Source: Dipteris shenzhenensis
Lineage: Eukaryota; Polypodiophyta; Polypodiopsida; Gleicheniales
Length of the DNA stretch: 64,000 nt
Assembly: GCA_047967505.1 (NCBI GenBank)
Contig: CM106540.1
Strand: one strand, 5' to 3'
The notes under the pieces were generated by a model. It saw only the letters and a program-made list of their open reading frames with translations. It ran no database searches and was not told the DNA's origin. Made by a program: the position numbers and the translations under genes. Every line of letters starts with the position of its first letter. The stretch's first letter is position 1. Of the stretch, positions 10,015 to 21,700 are shown in pieces.

Positions 10015-11905
10015 TGATCATCCAGCTTGGCCATCTCTCCATTTTGGGCAACATCAGTGCTAGCCGAAGAATCATCAACCGGCTCTATCGATGCTATACA
10101 AAGAAATAAAAACTCTTCTTGAGCTTTTCGAATTTCCATCACGGAAATCAACGGTCCTTGAGGTATATCCTTTTCACCTCGTAAGACATACAGCGCATCA
10201 TTAATCTTGAATTGATAAATGTGCTTTTTCCAATCTATGGCTGGATTCTTCCTAGAATGCCAAGCCTTACCTAGGGCTATGTCTGCATGAGCAAGCTTAG
10301 TCATTTCAAAATCAAGCTTCTCAGCATAGTCATGAATTCGAAGCTCCAACTGGGTAACCCTTTGGTCCCATACTTCAGTCTGCCATCCTGACTGTATATG
10401 CATAGTCAGATGGGCTAGTCTTTATTTTCAGCCTCTTTACAAGCTTGGAGTTAATTACATTGTGCGTTGACGCTGAGTCAAACAACACAATGACATCATG
10501 ATTAGCTACTTGCCCTTTCATTTTAATTAACTCCGTATCATTAAAGGCTATATAACCTGTTGCTGTGGGCTTTGACATGATATTATCAGGTGCACTACTC
10601 ACTTAGCAACAGACACACACAATAAAAAAGGTACTAACCTTTTAGAAGATCTCGCTAGCTGAATCTGCATCTGTTCAGCTCTGGGACTTCCCTCCATTCC
10701 TATGTCGCATTCTGAGACTACCATCTCAGCCATCCGACGATCTTTGTTTCGTGGACAATCTTTCCACTGATGAGGTTGAAGGCATCCAAAACACAAGCCT
10801 TCTCTCCTCGCTTTTTCCCTTTGCTTTGGGTTCAAAGAAGACTTCGACCAAGCCCGGGCTGCCATTGGTGTTACTTTTCTTTTCATTCCAATGGTGGTAC
10901 GTGATTTAGGAGTCTCAACTGGTTTCGCCTGCTTGGCTTGACCACTAGGCTGTGAGGCACTCCCTTTGCTAATCCATTTCTTCTTAAACCTAGTTTCCTT
11001 CGAGTACCCATACTGAGTTCCAACCTGCACAAACCCACTTGGCTTGTTCCCTTTTGCATCCTCATAGTTTAGGGCTATGGCAATTGCTTCATCTAGCGTG
11101 TTCGCATACTTAGCCCGAACTTCCATCTTTATCCGATCATTCAATTTCATATTTATTCACCTTATCCAATCCTATTCCCACAAGAAGAGCTGCTTTTTTA
11201 GTCCAAATTTTTCATAATCTTTTACTTGGATTGACTAAGTTAGGGGTTCATCAACCTTCATTACACTTTCTCTGAACTTATCAGTGTATTCTGCCACTGA
11301 TAAATTTCTCTGACGAAGGTTTCGATACTGATCCCAAGCTCGGGATGCTTCGTCAGGAGGTAAGAAGTATTTTCTAAATTCCTTTTTAAACCCCTTTCAA
11401 GTAGTGGATGCTACTCCATCTTTCTGCTGTTTTATCCACCACCTATCCGCTGCCTCATTAAACATATGGGTGGCCTCACGGATTTTCTTCATATCATTCC
11501 TGATTTCACAAATGGCGAATGCCTTGTCCCATTTGTGTAACCAGGTCTCAATGATATTGGAACTACGGTCAGACATCCGACCAGAATACTTTTCTGGCCT
11601 ATAATTGGCAATATTAGGCACCTTAGCCCTCCTAGGCTCGACCGTACGAACACTGGACTCCGATTCCATCGGAGATTTACCTTTCTCCTCATGAGATGGT
11701 CTAGCAGACATACTATGCACCATTTTCCTGAGCTTAGATTGTCCTACATTTGCTTGTAACTGTTGCACTAAAATTTGTTGCAAGGCATCCTCTAACATTG
11801 CAATTCTGCCAGATAGTGTATGACCTGCTGTGCGCGACACTTGCAGGTTGATCGGACTCCCGACTCTACGGGATCCATCCTAGAAGCTTCTTCTTCTATT
11901 TCCAT
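10015..11905 (-). pseudogene. Ty3/gypsy gag and protease
   Basis: Gag begins near 11890-11840, with KVPNIANYRPEKYSGR, a W-L-H-K-W-D segment and EAADRWWIKQ. After gaps and stops come IKMEVRAKYANTLDEA and a CCHC knuckle reading CFGCLQPHQWKDC. The protease lies at about 10375-10602 with VIVLFDSASTHNVIN, where the usual DSG/DTG is DSA. The protein ends in a linker toward RT that is cut by the nested copia. Stops are scattered, and part of gag (11151-11396) is not in one frame. It aligns through its length with the plus-strand copy at 19.85-21.7 kb. Confidence 0.85.
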
Positions 11906-13023
11906 TTAGGTCAATGGGTCTTTAAAAAAAATTTAAAATAAATTATTTTAAACAATAATACACCGCTTGAAACTGTAATTACAATTTGAAAGTCCAACTT
12001 CCAAATTTACAGCTAACCAAGCATATATCACATTGTAACCAAAACCACTTTTCCCTGTACTAGGGAAAACTCCTTCAATCGAAATTGACTCAAACATGGA
12101 GGCAAATAAACAAGCAAATACTCCAACAAAGCTTAGAAGGCATAGAAAGCTCCCTGGTCATATTTCTGCTGCATGACGAGATTAACTTGACCTTGAAAAT
12201 CACTCCATCATTCTCAGCGGGACTCCTTGATCGAATTCATATATGTGACGTCGATTTGGCTATTGTTGACCATATCGGCTTTCGTGAACGCAGACGAAAT
12301 GTCACGGCTAATATAACCAAGCTTTTCACATTCGATCACAGCAAATACACGTGTCTCTACAGGCTAACCCAACCATTCGTCCATGGCAGCGCACGAACCT
12401 TGCAGACAGACTCACGCAACCATACCTCGATTGAGTCACCAGTCATCATACGTGAACCACTTACGGGCTACTTTCGTTGTGCGCGGTGACCAATGCGTGC
12501 GCCACCGAGATCTCCAAATAACAAAATATCACAGGCAAAATATGACAAGAAAGTCCCGTGACAGCACAGTAGCTCTCTGCAGGTGGTCGTAACTCCAGCA
12601 ACCTCGCTTTTGAAAAGAGTTACCAGAAAGTCTGAGTTATCGCGTAAGTGGCTCTCGTCATGCGCTGCTCATCAACACTTACCTAATGGCCTGAACTAAA
12701 CGACGCAAACTTTCTCAGCTTTACTATTTTCGTCTTCCACACCTTCAAATCAACGACGAAATATACGATACCACAATATTACAACAGCTAGTCCCTTCCC
12801 GTGATGCCAAGGAGTCCAGAAGGTAACCAAATTATAAACCTGCGACTGTACGCGATCCTGCCATCCTTTCACACGCAACTCCAAGGTTGACGAACTACTG
12901 GGTATAATGTGAACCAGATGATGCAAACAACTCGTACCATTATTTGCTCCTTAGCCCGTGAGCTTAAGCATACGCCTGGCCAGCCCAAAACCTCTCGTGA
13001 TCCCCCTTTTCCAATCACCTGCG
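11906..13023 (-). other. Gypsy leader, no gene
   Basis: Non-coding sequence between primer site and gag, matching the leader of the 18-25 kb copy in places (for example the run with CCCTAGTATAGGG-like sequence and the A/T tract before gag). No reading frame is supported. Confidence 0.7.
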
Positions 13024-13035
13024 GCTCTGATACCA
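13024..13035 (-). promoter_or_regulatory. Primer binding site (tRNA-iMet) of minus-strand gypsy
   Basis: Minus strand reads TGGTATCAGAGC exactly, next to the LTR. Confidence 0.9.
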
Positions 13036-13036
13036 A

Positions 13037-13516
13037 GTATTAGATGAAAATCTGTCTGCTCCTAGAATGTTACGTCGAATCACGGGCACAGGCACAAGTA
13101 TTTTCCTCCCAGCCAACCTCGGTGGTAGCAAGCTCTCAGAAAATCAAAAAAAAAAAAACAGATTACGTGAAAGCTTCAGCTTCTAGCTTGCTTATTCCCA
13201 ACGAGCCCCAAAATTCCCTAGATGGATCTAGTATGCCACATGTCTTCATTTTAGGGTCCTTCCTTGATGCATCATTTACCCCTCTCTTGGGATATCATTG
13301 AAAGCATTTGCCCCTAGGCATATTTCATGCATTTAGGTCCCTTAGCCTTAGATCCACCTAGTCTAGTGCCATGTCACCCTCACCAAGGACCTTGACCTTT
13401 ATTCATTTTTGATCATTTACATGAAGCCCAAACAATTATAATACAAACATTGATCCTTTAAAGGAAAATGTCGACTGACCCTTCCCAGGTCATGTTACCT
13501 CGACTTGAGCGTAACA
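13037..13516 (-). repeat. 5' LTR of minus-strand gypsy element
   Basis: About 480 bp, clearly homologous to the 463-bp LTRs at 18259 and 24526 but much more diverged. The terminal GTAACA (13511-13516) is kept; the inner end is degenerate (TATTAG in place of TGTTAC). Confidence 0.85.
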
Positions 13517-15896
13517 AGGAATCACTTAATGGTACCATACTCTTAATCCTTTCTATCTTAAAGGGTATGTTGCCCTATCAGCTAGATTTAGATGCTCGTT
13601 TGGGAGAGACTAAAATGAAATCGTTTAGACTTCACAAGCAGTTGTAGCTTGAATGAAGAGATTTTGGACTACTTATTGATTAGCCTTCTCCTTTAGTGCT
13701 AGCCTTCGTCATGGATGAGTCTGCCCTTCACCTTTGGAGTGCCGACAGAAGCTTAGTACGAAGACTTTGTATAAAAGGATGCTCAAGTATGTGTGGGTGT
13801 GTCGATTTGTATGTGTGAGAGCATACTTTTATGCTATGGTCTACACCCATTGTTGGGCGCTGATGACGTCAGTGGGGATGCCATAATAGCTAGTCCCTGC
13901 TATGCGTGATGGAGTTTATGGTTTTCAATCTTATGAGTGACTATCGTGAGATTTAAATGGCACTATGTTGTCTTTTTAGAGGATGAGTTATCTAGGTATA
14001 TAAATTCAAATCCAACTTCTTTCCTTAGTGTGTACTACTGTAGATGTTCAGATAGTAAATGAACAATGCTCAAGAGCGAGTAGAAACATCAATATATATT
14101 TGTCCAAGGTGGACCAAATCATATTCAAAAGATGGGTAGTGCGCCACCCTTTATAAACAGGGCGCTGACTAGATGTGGACCTTTGTTGCTCCCAAAATGT
14201 TCTCCCACCTCCTCATGGAACCTTCAAAACACTCAGACTGCATTGCTTTCCTAGAGCTTGTGTGGGCCTCGTAATGGCACGCTGCAATCACACCTTCCTG
14301 TTACTCCCTTGGGCGGCCTATGGTAAGCAGTGCTTGCTCCTGGATCCTTGACCTCCTTGCTGTTGTGAAGGAAGCCAATGATGAGGCACAAGTGTCCCCT
14401 GAATCCATATTCTTTTGCTGCTCCTGTGCACCACTATCCAACTATTCTACACTGGGTAGATCTGCCCCTCGTTTGCTCCTGGAATATGTGAAGACCTGAG
14501 ATCTTTTCTTGCTGCAAACAGTCGCTCCTCTGGACCCACCAGATGGCTGCTTGTCTGCTTCCTGAAGTGGACTAGATTGCTCAAGAACTGCACTAAGTAG
14601 TGTCCTCCCATAGGGGTTCTTTTATAGGCTGGAGCCTGCCCTAGTCCGTAGACTTTTACAGACTGGCTGATCAGTCTGTCACCGATTGGTTACAGACTGG
14701 CTCGACTAGTCCTGTGGCCTATTTAAGGCATGTGCAGTGTCAATTTGCCTCTGTTGTTTCGTCCAGTGCAACTGTCCACCGCTGGCCCTGCTCCAGCCAA
14801 CCTGTACCTGCTACAGAACCTGCAATACTGTGCCATTTGCTCCAGAACTTTCACGTGTCTATTGCACCTCTGCTGCACCTGTCTGCAGGGTATTCCTGCT
14901 CAGCCCCAACCTGTGGAGCAGTCCTAAACTTGCTGCCTGACTGCTGCATGGCAGCCCTAATCAATGCGGCTTTGTTTGTCTCTTCTCTGACCACCAGATC
15001 TGTTGGTACATTTCCCCACGCTCTCTTTATTTTGGGGCTCACAGATGGGGAGGTGACCATGTAAACTCCAACTTAAAAACCTAGGAGGCAAGAAATTCAG
15101 ATTTGCTACAAAATCCAAGCACTTGTGAATTGCTACAGTTCCCTAAGGAAGGGCACTGCACCGACATCATTCTTTGACAGTTGCAAAAGATGGTCATATG
15201 CTTATGCCAATACAAAACCCAACAATACAGCCTTAAGCTTTCATCAGTCCTCTTATGCTTCTTTCTTTACGTAGCAGCTTTCTTTGCAATTCTCTAAATG
15301 ATTATGTGCACTTGAACAACATAATTCTCTAGAATACCTGTTTGTTGAATTTGCACAGGTGGACATGTGCCTGGTCTCATCTGGATGAATTAGGTTATTT
15401 AGTACAAGATCATGATTCACGATTTTGGGGTGGAAAAATTCTGGGGGCTGCTGTTCTTGTCAGTGGCCGTTTTTCCAAATAAAATGCCTTATTTCCTTTA
15501 AGATCTTAAAAATTAAGCTGAGATTGGAATTACTCATTGTGCTGTTTTCTGAGTGGGTGCGGAATTGTTTTTGAAGCTGAGTCGAGGCTTCAATCCTTCA
15601 ACATGCATTTTGCATTTCATGCCGTCATGCAGTTTGGCTCATCTTTATGAAAAATGGGAAAAGGGAGGAATTTTAAATTTTTGGGAGGGTGGGGGGGTCC
15701 TCTGTTATGGGATTATAGATGGGGCCAGGAGATTAAATTTATAGAAGGTGCTGGTGTAACATTAACAGGCTTTATATTTGCAGTGTGTCCCTTCCACTAT
15801 AATGGCCATGAAAATTGACAAACGGATGCATCTTTGTGCTGCTTTTCCACATCAAGGTAGTTTGGTTATGTATACCATATTGTGTTTTCTCTACAG
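13517..15896 (+). other. Presumed intron/intergenic DNA, no gene seen
   Basis: No supported reading frame. The part nearest 15896 is T-rich and probably the intron before the PP2A exon. I looked for the preceding exon (encoding a segment ending in HFQ) and did not see it. A short inverted repeat, ACAGACTG/CAGTCTGT, lies at 14658-14679. Confidence 0.5.
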
Positions 15897-16196
15897 GTTG
15901 CAGAGCGGGCTTTATTTTTGTGGAATACAGATCACATTGTAAATCTCGTCACACAAAATCGAGCTGTCATCCTTCCTCTAATCTTTTCTGCCCTAGAAAA
16001 GAATACCAGAAATCATTGGAATCAGGCTGTGCACGGCCTCACTTCGAATGCAAGAAAAATGTTTTTGGAAATGGATCAGGATCTTTTTCAGGAGTGCAAG
16101 CGTAAGTTTGATGAAGAGGAAGCCAAGGCAAAGGTGATGCAAAAGACACGGGAACTTACCTGGCAGCGCCTGGAAGCACTGGTCTCTTCCAAATAA
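15897..16196 (+). CDS. PP2A regulatory subunit B' (B56), last exon
   Basis: B' subunits bind the PP2A scaffold (A) and catalytic (C) subunits and choose substrates for the phosphatase in cytosol and nucleus. The exon encodes 99 residues: [18 protein letters not shown], then [17 protein letters not shown], and a C-terminal helix with [16 protein letters not shown] ending at TAA. This is the conserved C-terminal HEAT-like end of plant B' proteins of the alpha/beta type. The acceptor is TTTTCTCTACAG at 15885-15896, phase 0. Earlier exons are not recognised between the gypsy LTR and this exon, so the intron is probably long and TE-filled, or this is an isolated fragment. The exon itself shows no stop or frameshift. 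Confidence 0.88.
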   Translation, partial: VAERALFLWNTDHIVNLVTQNRAVILPLIFSALEKNTRNHWNQAVHGLTSNARKMFLEMDQDLFQECKRKFDEEEAKAKVMQKTRELTWQRLEALVSSK

Positions 16197-18114
16197 ATCA
16201 GATGCAGCAGTCTTGATCCAGCAATGGTCAATCATCAGAAGGCAATCTAAGGACAGCCTTATAACAGAGGTTCTGCTGTTATAAGGGATCTTGGTTCTGC
16301 TGGTATCAGCCAGGTTTGTCCTCTAAAAGGCTTGGCCTCTGTCCCAGACAAAGCTTGCAGCAGCAATGCATCGACAAAAGGCCAGATGGCTTCACCTTCC
16401 AGGTTGCAAGGACATGTTTAAATAGCCTTGATCCAAATTGACCAATATCTCCTTGCTCATTCCTCTGGCGTCTGAGGATATGCTGATGGTCTAATGAGCG
16501 CAAAGACCATGGTGACTGCAAGGAAACCATTTCGTTTCTGAATTGCTGGGTGTAGTCTCTTCCCCCAGTCCCCCCGTTAGTTGCTCCATGTGTTTTCCTT
16601 TGATTATCTCGTGGAGAGGTAGCTATTGTTTGTGGCTAAATTGTTTGAGGAAGTCCGAAGTGGCAAGGTCACAATTGCTTTCTGTAAGGAACATGGTAGC
16701 TGTTGTACATGTGTGATAGGTGCCATCCGTTAAATCACCTTCCTACAGTGAGACGGACTTGGTGGTTTCCAGAGTTAATGAATCTAGTTGAGCACTTCTA
16801 TGGCTTCGAAGTATGCTACATTGGGAGAACCAAATACTGCATCAAAAAGTACCATGCTGAAGTCTGCTGTGGAGAACCTACATACTGCATGGATTTAGCT
16901 TTGAAGCTGTATTTCCTTAATATTAGTATGATTTTATAATTCCATAGGCTTGCACAGAATGCATTAATGTGAAAGATTCAAAAGATCAAGCCCCTCCTAC
17001 TATAATGTTGAAGAGCATGCTGTGGTTTAGGTAGTATTCTCAGGCACTACTATGATCAGGGTTCATCGGTATTAAACCACAAAAGGGTAGTATTCTCAGG
17101 CACTACTATGATCAGGGTTCATTGGTATTAAACCACAAAAGAGGAGTTAACATTTGGCACCATTGCCAGCGAGGGAGCATGAGAATAGTGAAGGGTATGG
17201 CTGGGGGAGTTCAAAAAGCATGATTATAAATCTACTTTAGGCCAAAGTTGAGATATGATGTCCAAAGATGGTGAAGAAAGAGGACCCTTAACCTTGAAAC
17301 CTAAGGGTGGAAGAAGTGACATCTCATACGCACCAAGTAAGAATGACATACTTGCTGCTGAGACCAAGCTTGCCTAGGGTTGAAGAGTAGAGGTGGCTGG
17401 ATAACTCAAGGACCTAGAGCAGCCAAATTAAAATGCACTACCAAAGAAACTTGTGAACTAGGATAATTCACTATTACTAGAGAAGCAGCACGAAGGCCAT
17501 CTATCTAATGAACAAAAACGTGTTTTATGTATTGTGCATTGTATTCGATGGTAGATTAGATAGTTGAAGTTACTAGAAGCCCTACCTACCTTTGCATTGG
17601 ATAATTGGGAGTCCCTCTTCAAGTGTGTGGTTGTATTGTGCGAATGGTGTAAGAGCCAGCTCACGTTGGACAATTTTGTGAGCTCCCAACTTTTCCCCTT
17701 GCACCTTCTCTTGATTTGATTGCATCATATACCCCAACCTCGCCAGTTCTTATTATTAATGAACTCCTTGCCACTTGACATCTTGCACTCATATGTGAAG
17801 ACAAAGATCCTCATTAGTTCACCTTTCTTAGCTTCTTTGCCCAAATAATTTGACCCCTACCAATACATTTGCAAAGCCCAAAGCCCCATCATACTCATCT
17901 GGCGTTTGGGCCCAAGCCTAGATTTTTAAGGACCTTGATGAGGTCACCAAGATTGTACTAGAATTTGGTCAACTTGGTTTTATTATTGTTTCTTGTAAAC
18001 CTACCTCAACTTGCTCTTCACTCCCTTAATTGATTGATTTGTTTCCATAGACATGGGTGCAACCCCTTCCTCGAAACGACTAAAGCCATCTTAGTTGTCT
18101 CCTACTATAGAGCA
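16197..18114 (+). other. 3' UTR and anonymous DNA
   Basis: The first few hundred bases are presumably 3' UTR of the PP2A subunit. Beyond that I see no gene, only a 2 x 56-bp tandem duplication at 17031-17142. Confidence 0.5.
17031..17142. repeat. 2 x 56-bp tandem duplication
   Basis: GTAGTATTCTCAGGCACTAC... repeated once with one substitution (CATCGG versus CATTGG). Confidence 0.9.
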
Positions 18115-18222
18115 AGAATATTATATGGGGTACATGCATTGTTGAAAGGGAGCTTTTACAAAGGATTATTATCTTAGTGACCTCAAGTCTCATGATTGGC
18201 ACAAGCTCTTATAGGTATGTCA
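18115..18222 (+). pseudogene. CACTA transposase relic
   Basis: Translated on the plus strand it gives GYMHC-stop-KGAFTKD, then LSDLKSHDWHKLL. This matches the CACTA segment at 43.5 kb (GYMHCLKGAFSKDNKLSGL, then KTHDWHNVLQ). One internal stop. The gypsy element at 18259 is inserted just downstream. Confidence 0.6.
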
Positions 18223-18253
18223 TAATGGCAAGACTCTCTATTGTGTTGAAAGG

Positions 18254-18258
18254 ATCAT
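18254..18258. repeat. Target-site duplication ATCAT, left
   Basis: ATCAT precedes the 5' LTR and recurs at 24989-24993 after the 3' LTR. Confidence 0.88.
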
Positions 18259-18721
18259 TGCTACGCTCTAGTTGAGGTGGCATGACCTCGGAAGAATTAG
18301 TCGACATTTTCCCTAAGGATCTACGTTTGTAATATATGTGTTTGCGCTTCATGTAAATGATCGAGAGGGAATTAATGTCAAGGTCCTAGGTGAGGGTTGA
18401 TAGCACCAGACTAGGTGGATTTAGGGCTAAGGGCCTAATGTAAGAAATGTGCCTGGGGGTAAAGGATTTCAAAGTATCCCAAGAGAAGGGAAAAAAAAGA
18501 TGCATTAGGAAAGGCCCTATAATGATGGCATGTGGCATTTAGATCCATCTAGGGAGGTGGGGCTTGTAGGAGTTAGTGAGAGAATGAGAAGGGACCTTCA
18601 CGTATGTTTTTTCAAATTTTGATTTTCTCTGTGTGTACTCACGCTCCAGCAAGGTTGGTTGGGTGGAAAGTTATGGGGCTAGCTCCTGTGATTATCAGTA
18701 GTTAGTTGAGAGTCTGTAACA
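18259..18721 (+). repeat. 5' LTR of gypsy element
   Basis: 463 bp, from TGCTACGCTC to GTCTGTAACA, paired with 24526-24988. Confidence 0.92.
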
Positions 18722-18723
18722 TT

Positions 18724-18735
18724 TGGTATCAGAGC
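18724..18735 (+). promoter_or_regulatory. Primer binding site (tRNA-iMet)
   Basis: TGGTATCAGAGC, exact complement of the initiator tRNA-Met 3' end, two bases after the LTR. Confidence 0.93.
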
Positions 18736-19851
18736 TCGGGAAGGCGAGCTTGGGAAGTGATAGCGTGAGGCTTCACGGTGGCCAGCGTGACGTGATGCAG
18801 AGCGTTGGAGACGGTACCAGCGTAGTAGGTTGTGACGAAACTTGGAGCGACGTCACGAGCAGTCCGTCTCAGATACATCGAAATAGCTTGGCATGCAGCT
18901 GAGAGAATAGATTGCCATCAGAGTAGCGCAGAGGTTGACTACGAGTTCGTGGGTTGAGAAGCGAATGGAATTGAAGGGTCGAGCGATCTGCCTTCATAGC
19001 AATTCGTCAGCAGATTCCGTTGGTTGACGGTGGTGCAAGAGTGACAGCACAGTTGCAGCGAAGGCTCACAGGCTTGACCTGCTCCTGGTTCTAGGATATA
19101 GCGACTCGTAATACAGCGGGTAGATTTCGACGAATAGCATCCAATAGATTGACGAGGAGCTACGTAGCGGAAGCCCGTATGGTCTTCTGCGTTCCTAGGT
19201 ACCAGTAGGTTGATGGCGCAAGATCACGATTTGAGAGACGATGCAGTAGCGGATTATGGTTTACTGTTGGTCATCGATCGCTGCTTGGAACAGAGACTCA
19301 ACGGATGGTTAATGGTTTGGCATTCAACCACCAGTTTGCTAAGGAGGCAGAGAAATCACGATCTGATTGGGGTTCCCTAACATCGAATTCATAGACCAGG
19401 GAGCACTTTACCCATTTTCCCCTTTGTTTTTATCATTTCTAATTTGTTAGAAACAGATTAGGTTTTCGTGGGTTGCCAGGTTACATGAAGGAGAAGATGC
19501 CATAGATGTGTTATGTGTTAGTAGTTGTAGCAGACTCGGGAAATTTTTTTTTGGCTTCTCCAAAAAAATTTGTGGACAGTCTTTGAGCCTATACTTGTGT
19601 ATATGCCTGTGTGCTTCAGTCAGAGTTGATTTACAGGAATTTCCCTAGTATAGGGAAAAGCGGTATTTGGGTTATGCCTTTGTCAAATGCCTAGTCAGTG
19701 TGCATGTAGGATTGCAGGTATTCCCTAGAATAGGGAATTGTGTCAAAGTGCGAGTACACTGAATTTTGTCAGTTTGTTTTGTAAATACAGTGTTCTAGCG
19801 GTGTTTAAAAAAAAAAAACCACAAAATAAAACAAAACACCCATTGACCTGA
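18736..19851 (+). other. Gypsy leader, no gene
   Basis: 1.1 kb between primer site and gag ATG. No supported frame. It contains two copies of a TTCCCTA(G)TATAGGGAA-like near-palindrome (about 19640 and 19720). Confidence 0.7.
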
Positions 19852-21058
19852 ATGGAAGAAGCAGGAGCTTCCAGGATGGACCTTGTAGAGTCAGGAGTCC
19901 GGCCGACCCAGCAGGTGTCGCGCCCAGTAGTTCACACCTTATCTGGCAGGATTGCATTACTTGAGGATGCGTTGCAGCAATTATTAGCGCAACAGTTACA
20001 GGCAAATGCAGGGCAGTTTGAACTTAGAAGAGTGATACACAGTATGTCTACCAGACCTTCTCGAGATGAGAAAGGAAAGGCTCCGATGGAACCGGAGTAT
20101 AGTGTCCATACGGTCGAGCCTAGGAGGGCTAAAGTACCTAATATTGCCAATTATAGGCCGAAAAAGTATTCTGGTCGGATGAATGACCGTAGTTCCAATA
20201 TCATTGAGACATGGTTGCACAAATGGGACGAGGCGTTCGCCATTTGTGAAATCAGAAATGATATCAAGAAAATCTGCGAGGCCACCCACATGTTTAGTGA
20301 GGCAGCAGATAGGTGGTGGATTAAGCAATAGAAAGATGGTATAGCATCCACTACCTGGGAGGGGTTTAAAAGAGAATTCAGAAAACACTTCTTACCTCCT
20401 GACGAAGCATCCCGAGCTTGGGATCAGTATAGAAACCTTCGTCAGGAAAATTTGTCAGTGGCAGGATACACTGATAAGTTTTGAGAGAGCGTAATGAAGG
20501 TTGATGAACCCCTACCTCAATCAATCTAAGTGAAAGATTTCATATTTGGATTGAATGATTGGATTAAAATGGAAGTTCGGGCTAAGTATGCAAACACGTT
20601 GGATGATGCAATAGCCATAGCCTTGAACTATGAAGATGCCAAGGGCAGCAGGCCAAGTGGGTTTGCGCAGGTCGGAACCCAGTATGGGTACCAGAAGAAA
20701 TCTGGGTTTAAGAAGAAGTGGATTAGTAAAGGGAGTGGTTCTTAGCCGAGTGGTCAAGCCAAGTAGGCGAAACCAGCTGAAACTCCTAAATCAAGTACCA
20801 CCATTGAAGTGAAGAGGAAAGTAACACCAATGGCAGCCCGGGCTTGGTCAATGTCTCCCTGAAACCCAGAGCAAAGAGAAAAAGCGAGGAGAGAAGGCTT
20901 GTGTTTTGGTTGCCTTCAGTCTCATCAGTGGAAAGATTGTCCACGAAATAAGGATCGTTGGATGGCTGAGATAGTAGTCTCAGAATGTGACATGGAAATG
21001 GAGGGAAGTCCCAGAGCGGAACAGATGCAGATTCAGCTAGCGGGATCTTCTCAGAGGT
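19852..21058 (+). pseudogene. Ty3/gypsy gag
   Basis: Gag forms the particle and binds RNA. It starts at ATG (MEEAGASRMD) with HTLSGRIALLEDALQQ, then KVPNIANYRPKKYSGR, EAADRWWIKQ, and F-R-K-H-F-L-P-P-D-EASRAWDQYR. After DKF a stop interrupts; the protein continues with IKMEVRAKYANTLDDA. The zinc knuckle reads CFGCLQSHQWKDC near 20905 (spacing C-x2-C-x3-H-x4-C, a form known in plant gypsy gags). Stops occur at about 20329, 20482, 20527, 20743, 20764 and 20860. Confidence 0.85.
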
Positions 21059-21700
21059 CAGTACCTTGTTTGTTATGTGTGTCTGTTGCTAAGCTAGTAA
21101 CGAGTGCACCTGATAACATCCTATCTAAGCCCGCAGCAATGGGGTATACAGCCTTTAATGATACAGTGTTAATTAAGATGAAAAGGCAAGTGGCCAATCA
21201 TGATGTCATTGTGTTGTTTGACTCGGCGTCAACTCACAATGTAATTAACTCCAAGCTCGTGAAGAGGCTGAAGTTAAAGACTAGCCCATCTGACTATGCG
21301 TATATAGTCAGGATGGCAGATGCAAGTTCAACTGAAGTATGGGACCAAAGGGTTACCTAGTTGGAGCTTCGTATTTAGGACTATGCTGAGAAGCTTGATT
21401 TTGAAATGACTAAGCTTGCTCATGCAGATATAGCCCTGGGTAAGGCGTGGCATTCTAGAAAGAATCCAGCCATTGATTGGAAAAAGCACGTATATCAATT
21501 CAAGATGAATGATGTGCTTTATGTCTTACGAGGTGAGAAAGATGTATCTCAGGGACCGTTGGTTTTCGTGATGGAAATCCGATAAGCTCAAGAAGAGTTT
21601 TTATTCCTTTGTACAGCATCGGTAGAGCCGGTTGACGATTCTTTGGCTAGCACTGATGTTGCCCAAAGTGGTGAAATGGCCAAGCTGGCTGATCTTACAG
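21059..21700 (+). pseudogene. Ty3/gypsy protease and linker
   Basis: Aspartic protease that would cut the polyprotein. The active-site segment is VIVLFDSASTHNVIN (DSA codons 21220-21228). The minus-strand copy has the same DSA, so the change predates both insertions. After a stop near 21358 a linker rich in charged residues leads to RT; it contains further stops. Confidence 0.75.

Larger units (their letters stand above)
2560..13516 (-). mobile_element. Old Ty3/gypsy element, split by a nested copia element
   Basis: Minus-strand gypsy copy of the same family as the full element at 18259-24988. From its 5' end it has an LTR (about 13037-13516), a tRNA-iMet primer site, a 1.1-kb leader, gag, and protease, then the 6.08-kb nested copia, then RT and RNase H. 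Integrase and the 3' LTR are absent: the element breaks at 2560 where a copia fragment begins. The plus copy shows that the sequences at 3923 and 10015 were once contiguous. Confidence 0.85.

Noticed and set aside
14714-15064. Open frame of about 116 codons before the PP2A exon as an upstream exon or gene
   Set aside because: No resemblance to B' subunits or another family; several overlapping frames of similar length, as expected by chance.
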